A DNA stretch of 14,670 nt from contig JARRNO010000039.1 in NCBI GenBank assembly GCA_037384885.1, positions 1 to 14,670 of the forward strand, given 5' to 3'. The DNA is from JARRNO01 sp037384885 (lineage in GTDB: Bacteria > Acidobacteriota > UBA4820 > DSQY01). Below the pieces are notes generated by a model. That model did not search any database, was not told the origin of the DNA, and worked only from the letters and a program-made list of their open reading frames with translations. Both the position numbers and the translations under genes were made by a program. Within the stretch, counting starts at the first letter, position 1. Every line of letters starts with the position of its first letter. Below, piece after piece: positions 7,223 to 12,268 of the stretch.

Positions 7223-7807
7223 ATGGTCCTGAAACAGCCCAGGTCAAAGCGGCGCACCAAGCTCCCGGACATCATGCGCGCGGCCCTGGAACTCTTCGGG
7301 GAAAAGGGCATACACGCCACCACCACCAAGGAAATCGCCCGCCGCGCCGGCGTGAGCGAGGGCGCCCTCTACCGGCACTATGAGAGCAAGCAGGCCCTCG
7401 CCGAAGACCTCTACATCACCAACCTCTCTCACTTTACGTCGCTCCTGGAACGACGGGTGATGGTGGAGAAAAATCTTGAACAGAGGCTGCGGGCGTTCGT
7501 TGAGGGCTGCTTCCGATTCTTCGATGAGGACCGCACCCTCTTTACTTACCTGATTCTGAGCGAACACAACGAACTGGGCAGGACGACCCGGCGCATCCGC
7601 CACATCCGCCATCTCGTGCGCGACATTCTTACCGAGGCGCGCGAAAAGGGTGAGCTGCGCGAGGGGGACATCGAACTTTTCGGCGCGTTGGTGATCGGCA
7701 TGATTCTCCGCGTCGCCGTCTTTCGCATCTACAACTTGCTCTCGGGCGATCTCCTCCACTACGCCCCCGAGGTCGCAGGCGCCGCCTACCGCTCCGTCGC
7801 GCGTTGA
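7223..7807 (+). CDS. TetR/AcrR-family transcriptional regulator, probable fad operon repressor
   Basis: A 194-residue dimeric DNA-binding regulator. The N-terminal TetR helix-turn-helix spans about residues 14-62: PDIMRAALELFGEKGIHATT, TKEIARRAGVSEGALYRHY, ESKQALAEDLY. The C-terminal ligand-binding half (about 65-190) is helical and not conserved enough to name a ligand. The start ATG has AGGAGG 5 nt upstream. The gene is transcribed away from the fad operon across a short shared promoter region with a palindrome, the usual arrangement for a local regulator. TetR-family FadR proteins of Bacillus and Thermus repress beta-oxidation and are released by long-chain acyl-CoA; by that analogy the ligand here may be an acyl-CoA. 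Target and ligand are inference from position. Confidence 0.9.
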   Translation: MVLKQPRSKRRTKLPDIMRAALELFGEKGIHATTTKEIARRAGVSEGALYRHYESKQALAEDLYITNLSHFTSLLERRVMVEKNLEQRLRAFVEGCFRFFDEDRTLFTYLILSEHNELGRTTRRIRHIRHLVRDILTEAREKGELREGDIELFGALVIGMILRVAVFRIYNLLSGDLLHYAPEVAGAAYRSVAR

Positions 7808-7870
7808 CCCCCGGCCCCCGGAACCGGACGAAAGGCGCCTGGGCTCCTTCAGACCACCTCGTTTCCAACC

Positions 7871-7899
7871 TTTCAATCCTGTCCGCGGTGGGATATAGT
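7871..7899 (+). promoter_or_regulatory. Weak candidate promoter upstream of the GAF gene
   Basis: TTTCAA (7871-7876), a 17-nt spacer and TATAGT (7894-7899). The -10 is good (5 of 6) and the -35 poor (3 of 6). It would give a leader of about 75 nt before the ATG at 7981. It is the only promoter-like match I see in the gap after tetR. Confidence 0.35.
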
Positions 7900-7980
7900 G
7901 TGGGCAAAACCGCCGAATGATCCCTCGCTGCCGGACCACCCTGAAGGTAGTGATCCCGAGGCGGTTAGCGGGAGGTAACG

Positions 7981-8517
7981 ATGGACGCCGAGGAAGCGAT
8001 CGAGGCATTGGAGCACGATCCCGGTCCGGGTTCCGAGGGGCTTCAGGCTGCGGCGAAACTGCTCGCACAAGCCGTGGCGGACGCGCTCAAAGTCCGCGAA
8101 GAAGAAGTGGCGCTTCTTCTTCTGACCTCGAGCGGTAAAGTGTTGAAGTTCGTTTGGCCCCTCCCCCTGTCCCGGAGCAGCGCATCGCTTCCCGTGGATC
8201 ACAAGAACGCCGTCGCCTCGTCGGTGCTTCAATCCGGCAAAGGGAAGGTGGACAACAAGCTCGCCGATTCCCGGCACCTCAAATTCTTCGAGAACGTGAA
8301 GGGACTTGAGACGGGACGTCTTCCCATTCAGAAGATGATCGCCCTCCCGCTTTACGTGGAGGGAAAGCCCGTGGGCGTGCTGGAGGTGTCCAGGAAAGGC
8401 AAAAGCCCTGCCGACGCCGGCCCAAACTTCAAACCCGAAGACGCCCAGGCCCTCCTCGAATTGACGGGCAGGTGCGTTCCCGCGCTCGCCCGGTTGATCC
8501 CCGATCCCTTCTTCTAG
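7981..8517 (+). CDS. GAF-domain-like protein, unknown ligand
   Basis: A 178-residue soluble protein with no signal peptide. The start ATG has GGAGG 5 nt upstream. The whole length fits a single GAF fold: an N-terminal helix (GLQAAAKLLAQAVADAL, about 20-36), strands EEVALLLLTSSGKVLKFVWP (41-60), a central loop region with SSASLPVDHKNAVASSVLQSGKGKVDN, then QKMIALPLYVEGKPVGVLEVSRK (117-139) and a last helix EDAQALLELTGRCVPALARLI. The run ALPLYVEGKPVGVLEV is the most GAF-like segment. No catalytic or output domain is attached, so it may act as a small sensor with a partner. It lies 15 nt upstream of the S26 gene and in the same reading frame. Codons 40-47 contain a perfect 10-bp inverted repeat. 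Confidence 0.75.
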   Translation: MDAEEAIEALEHDPGPGSEGLQAAAKLLAQAVADALKVREEEVALLLLTSSGKVLKFVWPLPLSRSSASLPVDHKNAVASSVLQSGKGKVDNKLADSRHLKFFENVKGLETGRLPIQKMIALPLYVEGKPVGVLEVSRKGKSPADAGPNFKPEDAQALLELTGRCVPALARLIPDPFF

Positions 8518-8532
8518 TTCACGGATCCCGGC

Positions 8533-9021
8533 ATGAACACGAAAATCCCGCCCGTGCAGCCACCGCCCGCAGGAGATCTAAGCCTCTGGCTGAGCGAATG
8601 CCCCACTCTTGTCACCGTGCGTGGGCATTCCATGGAGCCGTTTCTCCAGGGCGGAGACCGAGTCCAAGTCGTCCTGACGACTCCCGGCGAGCTCTCTTCC
8701 GGCGACCTGGTGGTTTTCGAGAGGGCGGGAGAAGTCGTCGTGCATCGGTTCCTTGGCTGGAGCCGGGGGGGCATGCTGGAGATGGGTGACGGCCAGTCCC
8801 GCGCCAACCGGCACGAGATCCCCGACGTTGTGGGCAAGGCCGTGTCGCTCGAGCGAACCTCCGGTGAAAGGATCGATCTGGAGGAACCGGCGTCGGCCCC
8901 CGCGCGGCGCCAGGCGGCCCGCCGCCTCCGCCGCCGCCACCGTATCCACGCCGCCGCCGGAAGGATCCCCTTCGATCTTCCCCGCCGCGCCTTCCTGAAA
9001 CTGCTGCGCCGGCTGCTCTGA
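8533..9021 (+). CDS. S24/S26-family signal-peptidase-like protein (Ser/His type)
   Basis: A 162-residue protein with an S26 serine protease core. VRGHSMEPFLQGGDRVQV (29-46) carries the nucleophile Ser33 in the GxSM box; SGDLVVFERAGEVVVHRFLGW (56-76) carries His71 in the VHR motif, where the S26B (SipW/eukaryotic-ER) branch uses His instead of the Lys of E. coli LepB; MGDGQSRANRHEIPD (84-98) matches the GD-rich third box. No transmembrane segment is visible at either end, unlike normal signal peptidases. Residues 125-162 are very Arg-rich (RRLRRRHR, ending LKLLRRLL) and could form an amphipathic membrane- or nucleic-acid-contacting tail. There is no RBS before the ATG, and the next Met follows Ser33, so translation may be coupled to the GAF gene. 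The substrate is unknown; maturation proteases of this type process specific partner proteins. Confidence 0.75.
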   Translation: MNTKIPPVQPPPAGDLSLWLSECPTLVTVRGHSMEPFLQGGDRVQVVLTTPGELSSGDLVVFERAGEVVVHRFLGWSRGGMLEMGDGQSRANRHEIPDVVGKAVSLERTSGERIDLEEPASAPARRQAARRLRRRHRIHAAAGRIPFDLPRRAFLKLLRRLL

Positions 9022-9135
9022 GCGGGCCTTTCCCGGGATCTCACAGGAGGATGAGAGGACGGGAGGCTTTGAGAAAGGTCAACCGTGAATCGTCAGTCGT
9101 TCATGTTCAAGCCGCCCCGCCCGCAACAATCACCC

Positions 9136-9183
9136 AGTCACTTAGTCACTTAGTCACTTAGTCACATAGTCTCCTAGTCACCG
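9136..9183. repeat. Six tandem copies of an 8-bp unit (AGTCACTT)
   Basis: Three exact copies of AGTCACTT (9136-9159) are followed by AGTCACAT, AGTCTCCT and AGTCACCG, so divergence rises towards the right end. AGTC is kept in all six. The block lies between two plus-strand genes and does not code. A period of 8 bp does not match the DNA helical turn, so it does not look like an array of sites on one face. It is more consistent with a slippage-prone microsatellite or a dispersed intergenic repeat. Confidence 0.85.
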
Positions 9184-9285
9184 GCCGGTCCCGCAACGGA
9201 AATCATTCAAATCGTTAGCGTCCGTCCGCCGTCCACGGTCGGCTTTCGAGCTTTGTGCTTGGCCATGCCCCAACGGCGCTTTTTT

Positions 9286-9313
9286 CGCCGCCCGGTCCTT
9301 TACACGGGCGGCG
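9286..9313. repeat. GC-rich 9-bp inverted repeat overlapping the purF promoter
   Basis: CGCCGCCCG (9286-9294) and CGGGCGGCG (9305-9313) are perfect complements with a 10-nt loop. Only TTT follows the stem, so it is a poor intrinsic terminator. The 5' arm also pairs with CGGCG at 9274-9278 across a T-rich loop, giving two mutually exclusive stems. The proposed -35 box falls inside the loop, so as DNA it could be an operator; as RNA it could only act on transcripts arriving from upstream. Confidence 0.6.
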
Positions 9314-9327
9314 GTTTGCACTATATA
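9299..9327 (+). promoter_or_regulatory. Candidate purF promoter implying a leaderless mRNA
   Basis: TTTACA (9299-9304, 5 of 6 to TTGACA), a 17-nt spacer, and TATATA (9322-9327, 4 of 6). A start 7-10 nt downstream falls at 9334-9337, that is at or within a few bases of the purF ATG. There is no Shine-Dalgarno sequence before that ATG. The same region has a partial sigma-54 resemblance (GG at 9306-9307, TTTGCA at 9315-9320), but the -24 box is poor. Confidence 0.5.
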
Positions 9328-9336
9328 TGGTCGCTC

Positions 9337-10704
9337 ATGTGCGGGATCTGCGGCATCTTCGGACAACCTGGCATTCCGGCCGCCCACTGGGCGAGCGAAG
9401 CGCTCTTTGCGCAGCAGCACCGCGGCCAGGACGCGTGCGGTCTCGTAAGCCTGGACGAATCCGGGCTTCACCGTGAACGCGGGCTTGGACTCGTTCGCGA
9501 CGTGCTGACGCCGCGCATGATATCCGCCCTGCCCGGGCACCGCGCCGTCGCCCACGTGCGCTATCCCACGCAGGGCGCCGCCACCCTACCCAACGCCCAG
9601 CCCCACCTCTTCGAAAACGGCGGCGTCAAGCGCTTCGCCCTTGCCAGCAACGGCGACATCACCAACCTGCCGGAGCTCCGCCGGTTCATCACGGACCGCG
9701 GCTATACCCTGGAGGGCTCCAACGACGCGGAGGTCATCGCAAAGTGCATCGGGATCTGGGCCTATGACGACGGGCTCGGGCTCGATGCGGCTATCGCCAG
9801 ATGGATGGAAACGGGCCGGGGCGCTTACTCGACGGTCCTGCTCGACGCCGATCATCTCTACGCCTTCCGCGATCCAGACGGTCTGAGGCCCATGAGCCTG
9901 GGCGAGAAGGACGGGGTCCCCATCGTCGTCAGCGAGACCGTGGCCCTCGATGTGCTCCGGGCCCGGTTCGTGGAGCACGTCATGCCCGGCTCCATCTTGC
10001 GCTGGGGCGAGGACGGGTTCGTGCGCCGGGAAGGCGCGCCCAGGAAACACCATCATCACTGCATCTTTGAATTAATCTACTTCTCACGGCCGGACAGCCG
10101 CGTCTTCAGCGAAGAGGTGTTTTCAGCGCGCCACCGCATCGGGACCGCCCTGGCCGAGGGAGATACCGTAGAGGCGGACGTGGTGATCCCCATCCCCGAC
10201 TCCGCCAATTACATCGCCCTTGCCTATGCCAAGGCACGCGCGATTCCCTTCGCCTTCGGCCTCGTCAGGAACCACTACGTAGGCCGCACCTTCATTGCAC
10301 CGGAGCAACGGATGCGCGACGAGAGCGTCCGTCGTAAATTCAACCCGCTCCCCGGGTTCATCCAAGGCAAGCGGGTCGTCCTCGTGGACGACTCCATCGT
10401 TCGGGGCACAACGCTCAGGAAGCTGGTGCGCATGATCCGCGAAAACGGCGCCTCCGAGGTACACGTTCGCATCGGCTCTCCTCCGATCCGCCATTCCTGC
10501 TATTACGGGATCGACACACCCGAAAGGGACAAGCTGGTGGCCGCCGGGCGCAACGAGGACCAGGTGGCCCAGTACATCGGGGCCGACACCCTGCGCTACC
10601 TGACCCTTCCGGGCCTGCGAAGCACCGTGGCCAAACCTGATCACTTCTGTTACGCCTGTTTCACGGGGGATTATCCCGCCGGGATGAAGGATCAGGAATC
10701 GTAA
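9337..10704 (+). CDS. purF: Amidophosphoribosyltransferase (glutamine PRPP amidotransferase)
   Basis: The first committed enzyme of purine synthesis: PRPP plus glutamine gives 5-phosphoribosylamine. 455 residues. The start is fixed by chemistry: Cys2 in MCGICGIFG must become the N-terminal nucleophile after Met removal, so the 28 upstream open codons are not used and there is no propeptide. The glutaminase domain (2-235) includes QHRGQDACG (27-35), HVRYPTQG (73-80) and SNGDITN (104-110). The phosphoribosyltransferase domain has IPIPDSANYIA (285-295), RNHYVGRTFI (311-320) and the PRPP loop VLVDDSIVRGTT (348-359). Cys242, Cys388, Cys438 and Cys441 (FCYACFTGDYP) match the four [4Fe-4S] ligands of the Bacillus-type enzyme, so it should be an oxygen-sensitive Fe-S form. 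Four histidines directly precede Cys242. No other pur gene is adjacent. Confidence 0.96.
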   Translation: MCGICGIFGQPGIPAAHWASEALFAQQHRGQDACGLVSLDESGLHRERGLGLVRDVLTPRMISALPGHRAVAHVRYPTQGAATLPNAQPHLFENGGVKRFALASNGDITNLPELRRFITDRGYTLEGSNDAEVIAKCIGIWAYDDGLGLDAAIARWMETGRGAYSTVLLDADHLYAFRDPDGLRPMSLGEKDGVPIVVSETVALDVLRARFVEHVMPGSILRWGEDGFVRREGAPRKHHHHCIFELIYFSRPDSRVFSEEVFSARHRIGTALAEGDTVEADVVIPIPDSANYIALAYAKARAIPFAFGLVRNHYVGRTFIAPEQRMRDESVRRKFNPLPGFIQGKRVVLVDDSIVRGTTLRKLVRMIRENGASEVHVRIGSPPIRHSCYYGIDTPERDKLVAAGRNEDQVAQYIGADTLRYLTLPGLRSTVAKPDHFCYACFTGDYPAGMKDQES

Positions 10705-10712
10705 CCGATTCC
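10695..10712 (+). other. Short hairpin spanning the purF stop codon
   Basis: GGAATCG (10695-10701) and CGATTCC (10706-10712) form a perfect 7-bp stem, with the TAA stop and one base as a 4-nt loop. No U-tract follows, so it is not a standard terminator. It could stabilise the 3' end or be incidental. Confidence 0.4.
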
Positions 10713-10778
10713 ACCCACCCATAACCAACCTGTAACACTTCATCCGCGCGGCCCCAGCGGCCCGCTTCCCTCCAGTCC

Positions 10779-10805
10779 CTCCATAACATGCTCGTCTTTA
10801 TGGAG
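10779..10805. promoter_or_regulatory. Candidate enhancer (UAS) dyad for the sigma-54 promoter
   Basis: CTCCATAA (10779-10786) and TTATGGAG (10798-10805) are a perfect 8+8 inverted repeat around 11 nt. Its centre is about 100 nt upstream of the predicted start near 10892, a normal distance for an NtrC-family activator site. No T-run follows, so a terminator role is less likely. No such activator is encoded in the window. Confidence 0.45.
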
Positions 10806-10866
10806 TTATCTGTTTCTGAAGAACCGCCTGGATTCCGCACCGCCCCGGCCGGCGACAATAATTCTG

Positions 10867-10882
10867 TGGCACACTTGTTGCA
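10867..10882 (+). promoter_or_regulatory. Sigma-54 (-24/-12) promoter of the large exoprotein gene
   Basis: TGGCACACTTGTTGCA is a full match to TGGCAC-N5-TTGCW, with GG (10868-10869) and GC (10880-10881) 12 nt apart. The predicted start is near 10892, leaving a leader of about 48 nt before the ATG at 10940. Expression therefore needs RpoN and an enhancer-binding ATPase. Confidence 0.85.
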
Positions 10883-10939
10883 ATTCAGGTATGATGCAGT
10901 GTTAATTGACACTTTATCTGAAAGCCGAAAGTGAGAGCG

Positions 10940-11212
10940 ATGCGTAAATTTTGGATAAAAGCAGTCGAAACGGCGCTGATTCTGATCGTTCCGGCGGTGA
11001 CCATATTTGCAGGATCCCCAACACTGAAAACCATCACTGTCGACGGCGACATGTCCGACTGGGCGAACGTCATCACCAATCCCGTCCAGTACGTCACGGA
11101 CGGTACGAGTTCGTCCAACTGCGCCCTGAGCACGGACCGCGACTGTCCCATCAGCAGCACCGGCCGGGATTTGACGGGCTTTGCCTGGACCTACGACAAC
11201 ACCAACATTTAA
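10940..11212 (+). CDS. Exoprotein fragment 1: signal peptide and start of N-terminal domain
   Basis: Ninety codons before the TAA. After the signal peptide, LKTITVDGDMSDWANVI has the TVDGxxxDW signature that opens many CBM9-like extracellular domains. The frame ends at TYDNTNI and resumes directly as LYVKRVGSS. A single-base change of a Tyr codon (TAT or TAC) to TAA would restore NTNIYLYV, a natural alternating beta-strand. If the stop is real, only a secreted peptide of about 65 residues would be made. A GTG at 10931 is an alternative start but has no RBS. Confidence 0.55.
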   Translation: MRKFWIKAVETALILIVPAVTIFAGSPTLKTITVDGDMSDWANVITNPVQYVTDGTSSSNCALSTDRDCPISSTGRDLTGFAWTYDNTNI

Positions 11213-11218
11213 CTCTAC

Positions 11219-12268
11219 GTGAAGCGCGTCGGAAGTTCCAGCAATACCGACACGTTCATCTTCGCCATGGATGTGGATCAGAACAAGCTCATGGACTCGG
11301 GCGACTATGTTCTGGAAGTGGCGTGGCAGGGCAGCAACCGGACCACGGGCATCGTTCTGTACCGTTATATCCCGGCGAATCCGGGCGGCGATCCCCTGGT
11401 GGACGCCAATGGATACGCAGACGGTTACAGCCTTCCGGGGTCCCTGGGCGCACAGGTCTGGTCCGACTACGCCCACAACGGCGGCAGCGCTTCCGGCACA
11501 GAAATGGAAACTTACGTGCCCTGGGCTCAGCTCGGCGTTCCTACGGGAACTCCCATTTACTATCACGTCGCCTCTTCCATCAACAGCCACCTGAACAAAG
11601 TGGTGGACAACCTTGGAGGGCAGGGCGGCGGCATGGGCGCCTTCGGCTATTACCAGGGGCGAATCACTCCGGACCGCACCGGCTCGACCCAACCGGGCGG
11701 GTCGGTCAGCTACAGCCATACCCTTACCGATTCGGGAACCTTCGCGGACACCTATGACCTCAAAGTCCATTCCAGCATGGGCTACCGCCTGGATCTTTAC
11801 GTCAACGGCACGCTGGTCGGCACGGACGCCACCGGCAACGGTTCCTTTTCCGACCCGGGAGACTACCTCGCGCCGGGCTGGGACTCGAACGGCGACGGCT
11901 ATCCCGATATCAGCCTCGCTTCGGGGGGAACCGCCGCCGTAACCTTGAAGGTCACCAGCGATTCCTCGCCGGCGAGCGCGGCGGACGCCGCCACGGTCAC
12001 GGAAACTTCCGAAGGTGACGGATCCTCCACAACCGCCACTGACACCACCTATGTGGGAACGGTGACGCTCTCTCCCGACCATTCGGGCGACGCCGCCGCG
12101 GGCATGACTGCGACCTACACGCACACGCTGACCAACCTTCTCGCTCCCGGCAACTTCAGGATCACGGACCAGAGCACCGCCGGATTCAGAGTTGATCTTT
12201 ACCAGGGAAGCACGTGGATCGCCACAGACCTCACGGGTGACGGGCCGTTGACACGACCACGGTCATGA
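11219..12268 (+). CDS. Exoprotein fragment 2: rest of N-terminal domain and two DUF11-like units
   Basis: The frame continues from fragment 1 past the TAA; the listed start is a GTG with no RBS and is not expected to be a real start. The first 150 residues finish the CBM9-like domain (FIFAMDVDQNKLMDSGDYVLEVAW, ETYVPWAQLGVP). Then come two related units beginning ITPDRTGSTQPGGSVSYSHTL and VTLSPDHSGDAAAGMTATYTHTL. The second unit breaks off after TDLTGDG and runs out of frame to a TGA at 12266-12268. It therefore lacks the stretch that in unit 1 runs from SFSDPGDYLAPGW to GSSTTAT, about 60-66 residues. Confidence 0.5.
   Translation: MKRVGSSSNTDTFIFAMDVDQNKLMDSGDYVLEVAWQGSNRTTGIVLYRYIPANPGGDPLVDANGYADGYSLPGSLGAQVWSDYAHNGGSASGTEMETYVPWAQLGVPTGTPIYYHVASSINSHLNKVVDNLGGQGGGMGAFGYYQGRITPDRTGSTQPGGSVSYSHTLTDSGTFADTYDLKVHSSMGYRLDLYVNGTLVGTDATGNGSFSDPGDYLAPGWDSNGDGYPDISLASGGTAAVTLKVTSDSSPASAADAATVTETSEGDGSSTTATDTTYVGTVTLSPDHSGDAAAGMTATYTHTLTNLLAPGNFRITDQSTAGFRVDLYQGSTWIATDLTGDGPLTRPRS

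Larger units (their letters stand above)
9022..9336. other. 315-nt intergenic region upstream of purF
   Basis: No gene is visible. In order it holds a short imperfect hairpin after the S26 stop (CGGG/CCCG with no T-run), a block of six 8-bp tandem repeats (9136-9183), an AT-poor stretch with no recognised motif, and then two overlapping stem options with the candidate purF promoter (9274-9327). The purF frame is open back to 9253, but translation is expected to begin at 9337. Confidence 0.6.

Noticed and set aside
9306..9320. Third sigma-54 promoter before purF (GG at 9306-9307, TTTGCA at 9315-9320)
   Set aside because: The GG/GC spacing fits, but the -24 box reads CGGGCG instead of TGGCAC, much poorer than the two accepted elements.
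10661..12124. 487-codon open frame on the minus strand
   Set aside because: It overlaps the end of purF, a full sigma-54 promoter and a signal-peptide-bearing coding frame on the other strand; its Val/Gly/Arg-rich translation looks like an antisense shadow.
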